In this document: piece by piece, positions 14,801 through 24,678 of the stretch
Layout: the number at the start of each line of letters is the position of its first letter
Numbering within the stretch: the stretch's first letter is position 1
Assembly (NCBI GenBank): GCA_023101725.1
Contig: JALJCO010013366.1
Coordinates: 62,001 to 126,000 of the forward strand
Reading direction: 5' to 3'
DNA length: 64,000 nt
Source of the DNA: Atherinomorus stipes
Taxonomy: Eukaryota; Chordata; Actinopteri; Atheriniformes; Atherinidae
Translations under genes and position numbers: made by a program
The notes under the pieces: generated by a model
Database searches by the model: none
The model's input: the letters and a program-made list of their open reading frames with translations, nothing else
What the model was told of the DNA's origin: nothing

Positions 14801-17800
14801 TTCTCAAACATTGCTAATGCGAGTAAGTGAGTGTGAGAGTGACACTGGTGGGGAGGAATTAAACATGTAGCTGTCTCCCTTTAATTTAGTTCTTTATTTC
14901 ATTAGGTATAATTCATTAATTTGAGTGAACAGCAGAAAATGTGTTGATTCTGGTGTAATAAGTGTAGTTTTAGCAAGCTAACTATCAAATACACACCAGA
15001 ATGGTTGGGTTGTCTGAGGCTAATCTATTAAAATAGGTGTATTTATAACATTACAGTGTTACACTGCATCATAGAGCTTTGATTTCAGACCAGCCAGGAC
15101 AACTCTAAACAGAAAACTGATAATAGTCTGTTTAACAGTCTAATTCTGATGACACACACATACACATCCTTGTACTTCTATCTTTGTGAGGACATTCATT
15201 GACATAATGCATTCCCTCGCCCCTTACCCTAACCACCACAACCAATTGCCTAAACCTAACCCTTGCCCTAACCCTAACCTAAACCTAATTGTAACCTAAA
15301 CTCTACAACCAAATCTTGATCCAAATGGATTTTTCCTTGGCTTTTTTAGTGAGGACCGGCTAAAATGTCCTCACTTTGCAAAAGTGTCCTTACTTTGCTG
15401 GTTAAATTGTAAAATGGTCTTTACAGTGTAGTAAGTACAGGAACACACACACACACACACACATAACTGGGATCTTAATCAACTCATTGAGTTGTCTGTA
15501 TCATTCCTCAGTCAGCTTCGTGGATGAATAAACTTAAACAACGTTGCCTGATAGTTATGAGGTTACAAATACTTACCTGGTTGGGAATTATTTTGGAGAG
15601 GAAATTTGTTTTTAAAAACGATAGCATCAGCATAAAAAACAGGTGGAGTGTGGCTCCTGTCATTTCAGATTTATGCAGACATCCCACAAATAAAATCTCT
15701 CTGAGCCAAAGCACTCACTAAACTTCAACAATTATTACAAAATGCAAATTTACCTACTAAACCGAAGATTACACTTAGGTAATGCCCTTGATTTGGGAGC
15801 TGTTTTTTTCCGTTGGGAGAACAACATATTCATTTCAGAATTTAAAAAAAAATGTTTACACTCAGCCTCGATGAAGGATCAGCTGTTTCCCAATTGAAGC
15901 ATTTCTTTAATTTGTCCTCAGTGAAACTGACAAGCATTGAACATCTATGCTGCTGTTTTTGAAGAGCACTTTAATGACCACATAAAAGCCTTTTTACTGT
16001 GAACACCCTAAAACTGAGCATGTCTGTTCACAGACCATCGCTGATAAGCTCAGCCTCTCTCTGCTCTTTACTCCTCACTCCTGCAGAATGAGATAATATG
16101 TTTTCCATACAAGAGCATGTCTATCCCACACAGAGACCTGCCCTTACACATCACCACAGTATAAAAACAGTAGAGTGTATTGTGGGGAAGTCTTTTTTTC
16201 CTCCCTACTTGCCGAATAGCATATTCATTCTCACATGAAAGGATTACCAGACACGCAATGGGAAAAATCCCATTTTTTCCAGGCTGACTGGCTGAACTCC
16301 CACCACACAATGACTGACAGATCTGGGATAAAACTACCGTAGACCTTTGGAATGGAAACTTATTCAGAAGGGAAACTTACATAGAGGCAAGTTCTACATA
16401 CCTCTATACTAACTGCCCTTGCATTCATAGTTTTAGCTTATTCTGTCATATAATAGACCCTAAAGGACAATAGATGTGTTAAAAAGAATCTTCTTTTATG
16501 TAGATACAGTATGTGAAAATAATCTCTTGCTGCCACAATTAGTTTACACAAGCACTGAGTTTCTTTATTGCTCCTATTTTATACAACTTACCAAACTTAC
16601 CTCAGTAGATTTTACAGCAGCACCCAAAATGTGGACAGCCAGTATGATCAGTGCTGAGTAACGAACCCCCAGATATTTCACACGGTACATAAACACTTTC
16701 TGTACACGTCTTCAGTTTCACCTCTTATTTGAGACATTTTCATCCATTCTTCCTGCAAAAAACTTCAAGTTCTGTCTAGTTCCTTGGCTATCTTTAATGC
16801 AATCCCTTTTTGAGGTCTATACACAGATTTCTCGTAATGTTTGGTGGAAAACCTTTTAGCTATACTGTAGGCAGAGGGTCCTTGGGCGGGAGTTTGAAAT
16901 ATTGTTAGGATTATTGTAGAGGCAATCCTACTTTTTCCAGCTGTTCTTGAAATAAAAAAACAGCATGATGTTTGCTTCCAGAATATGATGGTGTTCATTT
17001 CTTCTTTCTACCAGTAAAATGTCCCCTTTACCACTAGCCGCAACACAAGCTGTGTATTAGCAATATATTTAAAAACAAAACTAGAAAGCATGTGATAATA
17101 CACTGCCTGGCATAAAGAAAGAAAAAAAAAAGCCACCACCTGGATTTAACTAAGGAAAACAACATTTCTTAAACAACCATGTGGAAAGGCACATCCTGTG
17201 GTCATAGAAAATATGTTGGTCTGTTTAAGAAGGGTCAGAACATTGGCATCAAACAGAGAAAACTACTGAGGAGACGCAGAAACTACTAGAAGTCAGTCAA
17301 AACTGCATCGCATTATTAAAAACTGGAAGGATAGTGGAGACCATCGTCTTGCAGGAGGAAATGTGGTCGAAATAAAATACTGATTGTGATCGTCAATAAC
17401 TTAAATGTTTGGTGAATTTTAAATAAAAAACAACAACAACAGCAGAACTCGGCTATGTTTGATACTGAAAGTAAGGGCTTTCTCATGCACAATGTGAAGG
17501 GAACTTTGGGGGTTGCGACTGAACAGCTGTGTGGCCAAAATAAAACCACAAATCAGTGAGGCTACTGAAACTGGAGAAAAAGGTTTCAATTTGCTCGGGA
17601 GAATAAAGATCAGATTCTGAAGCAATAGAAGGTCATGTAGTCTGATGATTTCAGATTTACTCTGTTCCAGAGTGATGGTTGCATCACAGCGAGAAGATAA
17701 AGTGATGCAGCCATCATTTCATTGACCAGGTTATTCCATCTGGCATAGTCCAAGACGACAATGCTATGATTCATAGGGCTCAAATTGTGAACGAGTGTCT

Positions 17801-19313
17801 AATGGAGCAAGAGACGTCGTTTTCACACACAGACTGGCGGCCACAGAGTCCAGGTCTGAGCCCTATTGAGAATCTTTGGGATGTCCTTGAGAAAAGTGGA
17901 GACGTTTGCACAGAGCTCGGACTCTCCCGTTATCAACACACGATCTTGCTGAAAAACCAATACAACACTGGTTGGAAATAAATCTTGTGACATTGCAGAA
18001 GCTAAATTGAAACAACGGCACAGCACATGCTGCTGCAATCAAGGCTAAAGGGAGCAAGAAATTAATGTGACCTCTTTTTTTTTGGGGTGGCAACTTGTCT
18101 TCTGACCAGGCAGTGTACTATAGAATAATAATATCTGAGTGACGGAGGCAGGTTTTGGGGAGTGGGTGTTACTGCAAGTGAGAAGCAATTTGTGGATCAC
18201 CTTCCCAACCAGAAAGCAGTCATCACCAGTCAGAGAGACAGACACCGCAGGCATGCAGACATCAATCGCCTCCCCATTAGTTAATCTTTGGAAACGGCCC
18301 CTCACAAGACTGGAAACTTGGAGGGCATAAACATCCTGCAGCCTCATCAGTCCCTGTGCAGCCCCCTGGAGGTCCTCCACTTTGGGCAGATGAGCTTCTT
18401 CCTCCTCGTAACTGGACCTGAGGGCTGGACGGCAGAGTCAAAAGGTGAACGGGTGGGTTTGGAAGTGACAGTTGAGAGGAGGAGCGTGTTTAAATATCAC
18501 AACCAGATGTGTCTGTGAGGAGAAAAGATGGATAGCCAACCTTGTGCATTTTCCAGGGCTTCATTGCTGTAGACAACATTCAGCCACTCTGAGTGCAGGC
18601 GCTTGATGAGGGTGAAGGCCACCAGTGGGTTTGACATTGCAGTTGTGGGGCCTTTGTAAAGTTCTGTGTGCAGGTCAGACACTTTGGCATAAAAGCTGTG
18701 TGAGATTGTGAAGGGATTGTGGTTTTAAAAAAAAAAGTTCCACATAAAAACCATTAAGGCATCGATCTTTCTCTGCACAATGTGCACCGCACATTGAGCT
18801 GAATTTAAAAGGCACAATTTCAAGAACATGAGGTTCATGCTTTTATTTAATTAAGGAGTCTTCAGCATGACCTCCAGACATGTGCAAGATCATACCTACT
18901 TGTTTTTATCATTATTCACTGACAGTGGAGTGAAGTTTGTCCTGTACCACAAAGTTATGACTGCAGTCTTACAATGAACTGAAATTAACTGATCAATTTT
19001 GCACCCACACACAAATATACCCCACAGTTCAGACCACATTATTCTTCTGTGCCAATTAAAAATGCTTATCAAGTCTACAAGCACTAAAATAAGTTCATCT
19101 TCAGTTCAGCGTGTCCATAACTCACCGCTTGATGTCCTCCAGTCTCTCCGACTCGTGGTCAATGTAAGTTCTCAAGTAATCGATAAGTTTTCGTTCAACA
19201 CTGATTGCCTGCTTTACATTTAGCAGCGATGTGTACATTTCTCCATCAGACGTGTGAATCACAGCAACAAACACGACAGCCCAAAGAAAATAAGCTCGCG
19301 CAGGATAATTCAT
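2849..19313 (-). CDS. p4ha3: Prolyl 4-hydroxylase subunit alpha-3, complete, 13 coding exons
   Basis: Catalytic alpha subunit of collagen prolyl 4-hydroxylase, which hydroxylates X-Pro-Gly prolines of procollagen in the ER using Fe2+, 2-oxoglutarate and ascorbate. Reconstructed exons, 5' to 3': 19313-19126, 18695-18541, 18424-18201, 10651-10502, 10422-10371, 10272-10115, 9191-9015, 7399-7335, 7203-7044, 6938-6876, 6444-6376, 3435-3339, 2919-2849. They sum to 1629 nt (542 aa plus TGA), close to the roughly 544 aa of mammalian P4HA3, and all junctions are in frame with GT..AG. Residues 1-24 are a signal peptide. An N-terminal dimerisation helix region follows, then a substrate-binding region ([26 protein letters not shown]). 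The C-terminal dioxygenase domain has iron ligands His438 and Asp440 (EPHFDH) and His508 (HAGCP), and Lys518 (GDKW) for 2-oxoglutarate. [18 protein letters not shown] and [12 protein letters not shown] favour alpha-3 over alpha-1/2. No disabling change was seen. Confidence 0.95.
5068..5460. repeat. Dispersed repeat, copy 1 (second copy near 60.58 kb)
   Basis: Lies in p4ha3 intron 11. It shares, in the same orientation, the stretch TATGAAAATTTCATA followed by CA(C/T)GGTTATTG, then ATCACRGTTATCATT, a CCAAAATGGGT block and GCCATGTTTTCATAAATTAA with 60583-60805. The two diverged copies keep the same block order. I believe this is a common fish interspersed repeat but cannot name its family. Confidence 0.6.
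5761..6274. mobile_element. Palindromic MITE-like element in p4ha3 intron 11
   Basis: The left arm, 5761-5892, is repeated inverted at 6018-6110 and 6231-6274. Matching pieces include AAAGGATAAG / CTTATCCTTT-like ends, TTCAACCTTGACCTTATTT against AAATAAGGTCCAGGTTGAA, ATGATCTGCAG against CTGCAGATCAT, and GAGTACTATTGTCCTGTGAG against CTCACAGGACAATAGTACTC. About 120 bp (6111-6230) sits in the right arm without a left-arm partner. No transposase is encoded, so this is a non-autonomous fold-back element. It ends about 100 bp from the exon 11 donor. Confidence 0.75.
7400..9014. other. p4ha3 intron 7, no gene seen
   Basis: AT-rich intronic sequence between exons 7 and 8. I see no element with recognisable ends and no extra exon supported by the p4ha3 family. 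Confidence 0.6.
11758..12260. mobile_element. MITE with about 24-bp terminal inverted repeats in p4ha3 intron 3
   Basis: The left end reads CTTAAAGGTAGAGACCAGAG. The right end at 12235-12260, reverse-complemented, reads CTTAAAGGTAGAGTCCAGAG, followed on both sides by TT-CC. The two ends differ at one base over the first 20. The roughly 500-bp interior has no transposase frame. The superfamily is not identifiable by eye. The TTAAAGG terminus resembles those of other elements in this window. Confidence 0.75.
13216..14789. mobile_element. Non-autonomous element (outer) carrying a nested hAT insertion
   Basis: The left end TTAAAAGCTAGGGTTGGCAA (from 13216) pairs with the right end at 14770-14789, whose reverse complement is TTAAAGCCAGAGTTGGTAAT. 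The interior after the nested insert (14169-14769) has no transposase frame. Removing the nested element and one target-site copy joins the sequence into a continuous AGGGTTGGCAATGTTGG. Short similar sequences (ACATTTGCTAATGC and ACATTGCTAATGC) lie just outside each end and may be part of the element or its target. Confidence 0.6.
13236..14160. mobile_element. hAT-type non-autonomous element with perfect 8-bp target duplication
   Basis: Inserted in the outer element. The left terminus is CAGTGTTGCCAGGTG. The right terminus, reverse-complemented, is CAATGTTGCCAGGTG, one mismatch in 15. GTTGGCAA flanks it on both sides (13228-13235 and 14161-14168), a perfect 8-bp duplication, and CAGTGTTGCCAG-like ends with 8-bp target duplications are the hallmark of hAT transposons. 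Subterminal TACGATAATT motifs recur at both ends, as expected for transposase-binding sites. The 925-bp body has a 68-codon frame (13611-13817) that I do not recognise as transposase. Confidence 0.85.
15130..15465. repeat. Fish interspersed repeat with TAACCC-like array and (CA)n end
   Basis: Contains a degenerate TAACCC/CTAACCC-rich stretch at about 15225-15300, telomere-like in sequence but irregular. It is bracketed by GTGAGGACATT at the left and AGTGAGGACCGG..TGTCCTCACTTTG at the right, and ends in a (CA)n run at about 15442-15463. This arrangement is familiar from dispersed repeats of bony fish. It is not a genuine chromosome end. Confidence 0.6.
16690..16800. repeat. Diverged repeat shared with 43.84 kb
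   Basis: TTATTTGAGACATTTTCATC..TTCAAGTTCTG here resembles TTATTTGGAGCATTTTCAGTC..TTCAAGTTCTG at 43850-43900, in the same orientation. Similarity beyond about 60 bp is uncertain. Possibly old transposon sequence. Confidence 0.35.
17101..18115 (+). mobile_element. Tc1-like transposon, decayed, in p4ha3 intron 3
   Basis: The ends are CACTGCCTGG (17101-17110) and CCAGGCAGTG (18106-18115), exact inverted repeats. TA dinucleotides flank at 17099-17100 and 18116-18117, the Tc1/mariner target duplication. The interior carries transposase remnants. The best is in the frame from about 17750, reading [11 protein letters not shown] and then [15 protein letters not shown], the region containing the second D and the terminal E of the DDE core. 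Upstream frames are shifted and contain stops, so it cannot be autonomous. Confidence 0.88.
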
Positions 19314-22180
19314 CTCGGAGAATAGACTTCCTCCTCAGCAGCTTTCTGAACGTCCCTCTGTCCTCTAAGCAGCTCCGAGGACCTGCAGGGCTCCCTCATC
19401 TCATCTGATCACAGATCAGCTTTCACTCCGAGTTTATGGGGCTGACCTGCAACCTGAATTCATCAAGAGCGATCAGTTTCTAATCATTTACTCTATAATA
19501 TTAGGGAATATGTGGAGTTTTGTTGAGGTTTACTCTGATTAAACGCGCATCTTATTCAGTTTGCATTCTTTTGAACTCAGACTGAATTAAAAATAGCGCA
19601 TCTGCATGCAGTTGTTTAATATTTTTTTTGTTTTGTTGTATTTATGTCGATGTATTTAAATGTGAGATTGTAGGAGAAAAAAGTTTGTTCTCCAAAGACG
19701 CAAAAAGTGGTGCTCATTAATCAAGTGTGGAATTACAGCGACATCTGCTGGCCAAGACTCCACATAACATCCAAAATGCAGCGCTATAAATCAGCGGGAA
19801 AGTCGAAATTGATATTTATTCACTGTTATTTATTTATTTATTTATTTTATTTTCATGCTGAGAGTTTAAGTTATGTTGGGAAAAAGGTATTCAATAAATA
19901 AATAAAAATAATTGGACACACCTAAAGTAATCACAGGTAAACATTCCCGTAAAAGGGTTCTAAACATTGAATGCATCATTGTACAGTATTAAAGGGGAAA
20001 AATTAATATGCAGGCCTACTGAGAATATTTAGGAAGATGATTGCTATAACAGGAAAGAAATGCCTGCTTATTAGTTGATTTATTTAACCCTTTAACAGAC
20101 AGCCTAACTATTAAGTAGAGCAAAAAATTCAGCAACCATGATTAATTTTATCAGCAAATTTTGCAAATAAACTTCCAGAGATATTTCTATGTAATGTCAA
20201 AAGTGTTTGTTATCCTGTTACTGTTTCAAATTTTGATATTTTGATGCTGTAACATAATGAACTATTATCTTAACCAACAGTTGAAGAAACAGTGAGTCAT
20301 ATTATTGTTAATTTTTCTCTTCTTTTTGCTTCGTGTAAACTTTAAAGGGCAACTTTTTTATTTGTGTTCATTTCAATATTTCCACAGATAATTAAACACA
20401 TCAAAAGTTTTCTTTTTGATTCTTTTTTTAAAACATCATCTTAAAGGAAGTAGATGATGTCAGAAAACCCTTCATGATGTAAAAAATCTTACATAGTGCT
20501 GAAAATCATGATGCAATTTATAAGGAAATCTAAAATATAGACAATATAATGTCACCTGTTGTTAAAAGTGCCAAATGTTTAAGTCCTGGGAATGTTTACA
20601 ATTTATTCAAATTTCTTTACAAAAAGTCTGTATGACCAAAAAACAAAACAAAAAAATCATGACATATTTTGTTTCTATTGCATGATTTACCATGATGATG
20701 AACCAGTAAGACCTAAATATGAAAATTGTACAAGTACACAAGCTGTTCTCTCTCTGGGAACAACTGATAATTTCATGAAGAAGACTCTATGAAAAAAGTA
20801 GACTTTGAAATACCTGGATCACCAAGAGAAGCACTCACACAGTTAATTATCAAACCTGCATGGTCAGCCCTTCATGTTTACTGACACAACAAGCGGATAA
20901 GACCCAGAACCGCTGCCAACCTGCTGCATTTATCTCAAATTCAGTCAAATAACAGAGAAATATTTGTCAACTTTGCTGGCACAGATCTGCAGCCGCCTCA
21001 GTCTGGTTTCTGTGTAACAGACTTAGTCCTGTAAATATAAACGTCACGGCCATGCCAACAAGCAATCACATCGTTTTATATAATCTTTATACACAGATTT
21101 GATTCAATCTTTAGAATGGCAATGTTTTCATTCTCTCTTATGTATCATATACAGTATGTTCATACAGAGGAGAGAGACGAGAGTTAATATTCTACAGTAA
21201 CAGTTTTTCTGCAGGTTACAATAAGTTATATTCAAGGCCATTTCAAGACCACATAAAATGCAATAGTATCTGTTTTATAATAAGCATGAAATAGCTTAGC
21301 TGGTATGAAATGATCAAAAATTATCCCTTGTTTTCTAACATCTTTCAAGATTTTAAGGAGTTAAAAGCAAAAAATTATGTCATTCCATTAAAACCATCTA
21401 TGAGACTAAATGAATTACTGTAATAGAATGATTTCTGAAATCTGCTACATGAATTAAATTCTTACTTCAAATTATTATTATGGTGGAGATAGAAGTGGCT
21501 AAAACACCTGAATCAGTTTTAAACTCTTTCATATCCTCTACTGCCACACCATTACTCAGTATTTCAAATTAATAGCTGGATATTCTGGTTTGATTTTGGC
21601 TTCTTCCACAGATATCTCTGCAGTTTTATTGAAAGTGTTGTGGAAGGAAATCCATAGTTGTTCGAAGTGGAAAAATCTAATAAATGTTTACCGCTTTTTT
21701 TCTTTTAAGTGAAATTTTCTACTGAGGGTTTGTGACACAAAGAAATTCCCTTACTGAATTAGTTTAACTCTGGACTTACTTTTTCACGCTCAACTTGGAT
21801 CATGCCATGGCACGTAGGAACTCTAAAATCTGGGTCAAGCAATGAGCCAACATGGCAAAATCCGATTTGTGGTATTATTCTTGTTTTTCTAAGAAACCTT
21901 TTTTAGATGATCAACCTTTTTAATAGACTTTTTCATCATGAGACACCTCAGTCTTTCTCTGATGAGTTTTTTCTTTAATTCACCTGAATGTTTTCCTGTT
22001 ATCATTTCTCACACACATAAAACAGCATCATTTTGCTATGAAAAACCAGATTAGAGTTCACAGGCATGCCAGCTGTTTCAGATTAAACTTTAAAAAATAA
22101 ATAGCCTCCAGATGTTCCGGTTTAGACATCATGAAGGCGTCTTTTTGTCACCTGCTGTTTATGTCTGAGTGAAAACTAAA
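19314..22180. other. Intergenic stretch between p4ha3 and the first odorant receptor
   Basis: Includes the 5' UTR and presumed promoter of p4ha3 (transcribed leftwards from about 19.4 kb) and a (TTTA)n microsatellite at about 19824-19852. The rest is AT-rich with only short unconvincing frames. I see no exon or element ends. Confidence 0.5.
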
Positions 22181-23131
22181 TCAGTGTCCAACATGAGGTG
22201 TGACTTTTTTTGTGGACAGGAATGTTTTGCTAATGTGGGCCCTGAGGCTCTGATCTCTGAAGCCGTAGATGAGTGGGCTGAGGAAACGTGGGATGAGGAT
22301 GAAGCAGAAATAATTGAAAAAGGTGACGTCCTCGATCGGCCAGTCTGTGTTCATGATTATGAGAATTTCAGTGATGGGGTGAGTAAAGGCCAGCATGCAC
22401 AGAAGCAGCTGAAAGCCGTGCAGCAGCACTGTGTGCATGGCTCTGTTCACCGATGCCCTGTCCTGCCGCATCCTCTTGGTTTCCAGCAGGATTCTCACGT
22501 AGGTGAAGAGGATGACAACAGCAACCACTGCAAAGAAAAGCACATTCACAGCAGCTCTGAACAGTCCCTGGATTGGAGATGAGTTGACAGTGGACGTTTT
22601 GCAAACCACAGGGGTAGAGAAAACATCCACAGCAGGATTTTGTTTCCCTAGTGGATACTCGATGATGGGGAAGATGAAGCTGATGGACCACAGAGACAGA
22701 ACAATGATCCAGATACGATCTGAGCGCCAGGCAGTTGGGCGCTGCAGGGGATAGAAGATGGCAACATAACGCTCCAGTGACATGGCAGCCAAGATTAAAG
22801 GTGTGTTCTGGAAGGTGGCAGTGGATATGAGGAGCATGGGGACACAGTACACGATGGCAAAATGAACTCGACCCATAACAAAGAGGAAGAGCAGCACGGA
22901 GGAGAGGAGCTGAAGGGTGTCATTAATCAGCATGTGTGCAAACAGGATGTAACGTGAAGTGTCCATGAACTGCCTGTAAGAGGCAAAGATATGCAACATG
23001 ACAAAAATACAGCAGAGGAAGACGCAGAAGAAGGGGATAACCACACACACCTTTATGATCACAGAGAGGCTTCTCTGGGAAGTTGCATTGACAGAAAGTT
23101 CAGTCAGATTTTGCATTTTGCAGTTGAGCAC
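22181..23131 (-). CDS. Odorant receptor, teleost OR 131-2-like, intact single exon
   Basis: A 316-aa uninterrupted frame with seven hydrophobic segments, the size of a class A olfactory GPCR. It would sit in the ciliary membrane of olfactory neurons and signal through a Golf-type G protein. Family marks are an N-terminus with N-glycosylation sites (NLT, NAT), RYILFAHMLINDT in TM2, MSLERYVAIFYPLQ in place of the DRY region after TM3, an HTVLLHGFQLLLCML stretch in TM6, and PRFLSPLIYGFRDQSLR at the end of TM7. The last is typical of the fish odorant receptor 131-2-like group. Met6 is an alternative start. The ligand is unknown. Confidence 0.9.
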   Translation of the reverse strand: MLNCKMQNLTELSVNATSQRSLSVIIKVCVVIPFFCVFLCCIFVMLHIFASYRQFMDTSRYILFAHMLINDTLQLLSSVLLFLFVMGRVHFAIVYCVPMLLISTATFQNTPLILAAMSLERYVAIFYPLQRPTAWRSDRIWIIVLSLWSISFIFPIIEYPLGKQNPAVDVFSTPVVCKTSTVNSSPIQGLFRAAVNVLFFAVVAVVILFTYVRILLETKRMRQDRASVNRAMHTVLLHGFQLLLCMLAFTHPITEILIIMNTDWPIEDVTFFNYFCFILIPRFLSPLIYGFRDQSLRAHISKTFLSTKKVTPHVGH

Positions 23132-24353
23132 AGTTTAAGAAAAAATCAACTTACATTTCTGTTTAAAAACAAAGACAAAACTAAAAAAAATTCTGATGAA
23201 ATATCAGTATAAAATCTTTAGGTGCACGACAATTTGATAAATTGCTGGGCAAAAATAAATATAGTCCACTTTAACAAGATAAATTCACATTCGCATTCAT
23301 GATAATTTGCTCACCAAAGAGGAAACTCTGCTTCTTTTCTTCTCATCATTAAGCATGTCTGCAGTGAGCTGCGTGTCAGGGAAAACCGTCTTCTTATCTG
23401 ATGTAGTTGGCCACATTCCAGTATGTTTACACAGACGTGATTCCTCCAGAGATGGATTGCTGTCGTCATTAAGTGTTGTTTGTCATTAGCTGCATTTTTC
23501 AGAAGGTCCTACAAACCATTTAAAGAAAAAGCAAAGCAGACAAATAAGTCAACAATGAGTTAACTTTATCAAAGACTTAACTGTCAATCCAACACGTGCA
23601 ATTATAGAAATGATGTCCTCTTATTTTCTGTATGTGTACTGTTATAAGCAATTCCCTACTTAGCAGGCTTTAAGTTAATTGGTTGTTCTTCCTAAAAATG
23701 AGGGTAAAGGCAGGGAAGCATTATTTTAGTTCCTGAACCTAACCAAGGAGTTATTTATAAGTTATTCAGGGTTAGGGGTAAGTTATTACAGTTATTTGTC
23801 CTGCACGGTTTGAAATATACTCTTCAGCCTCAACAATGGAGCCCAAGTTGTAGTTGATTGGGTCTAAATGGCTTCTGCAGTGATCAGACAACCAAGATTC
23901 CCTTGAAAGGTGTGTTTGAACAGGTGACCCTTTTCCAGCTGAAGCAGGAGCTGTCATATTGATTTTGGCACCGCGATAATTCTGCTGACTGGACATTTTC
24001 AGCACAGCGTGGTAACTTGTTCCAGCTTTGTCTTCCCCAATGCACATTAAAAATTACTGAGAAATGTGATTTAGCATGCTAACCACATTAGCTTCATATT
24101 TCATGAGCTTAGAGAAATCAATATGAAGGATTCAGGTTAGGAACAAATTCAGGATGTTACTGCAGCGTTTCTGAGGCTCAGACCATATGTGTTACTTTAA
24201 CACTTTTTTCCTTTGTGAATTCAACCTTAAAATCATTGAGAGCCACTCCTCATTTACACAGACACAAACTATTAAATCATAAAATTATAAAGCAGCCATA
24301 AAGAATATTAACAGTGCATGATAAAATTGTATACTGTATAAATACTTATATAT
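23132..24353. other. Intergenic, no gene seen
   Basis: Upstream region of the odorant receptor. A minus-strand frame at 23772-24047 (91 codons) resembles no family I know and has no gene context. Confidence 0.45.
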
Positions 24354-24609
24354 ATTTATTCATTCATTTTCTGTACCGCTTATCCAGTTCAGGGTCGCAG
24401 GGGTTGCTGCATATCCCAGCTATTATCAGGCGAGAGGCAGGGTACACCTGGACAGGTCGCCAGTCTGTCACAGCGCCAACACAGAGAGACAGACAACCAT
24501 TCACACTCACATTCATTCCTAGGGACAATTTAGAGTGACCAATTAACCTAACATGCATGTCTTTGGATGGTGGGAGGAAGCCGGAGTACCCGGAGAGAAG
24601 CCACGTATA

Positions 24610-24612
<3 letters not shown>
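24354..24612. repeat. Dispersed fish repeat, copy 1
   Basis: Begins with TTCATTCATTTTCTGTACCGC, continues with GCGAGAGGCAGGGTACACC, GACAGGTCGCCAGTCTGTC and ACAATTTAGAGTGACCAATT, and ends with a GGTGGGAGGAAGCCGGAGTA block. This is a widespread teleost repeat, probably the tail of a LINE or a related SINE. A truncated relative lies at 36815-36935. Confidence 0.7.
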
Positions 24613-24655
<43 letters not shown>

Positions 24656-24678
24656 TGTATATATATATATATATATAT
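24613..24678. repeat. (TA)n microsatellite
   Basis: About 65 bp of near-perfect alternating TA, interrupted once by CTG, directly abutting the end of the preceding dispersed repeat. Confidence 0.95.

Noticed and set aside
15225..15300. Interstitial telomere array
   Set aside because: The TAACCC-like units are irregular and form the core of a dispersed fish repeat rather than a true telomeric tract.
17463..17640. Minus-strand frames inside the Tc1 element
   Set aside because: They are antisense to decayed transposase sequence and contain no independent motif.
22169..22754. Plus-strand frames rich in Glu/Asp
   Set aside because: Antisense shadow of the intact odorant receptor.
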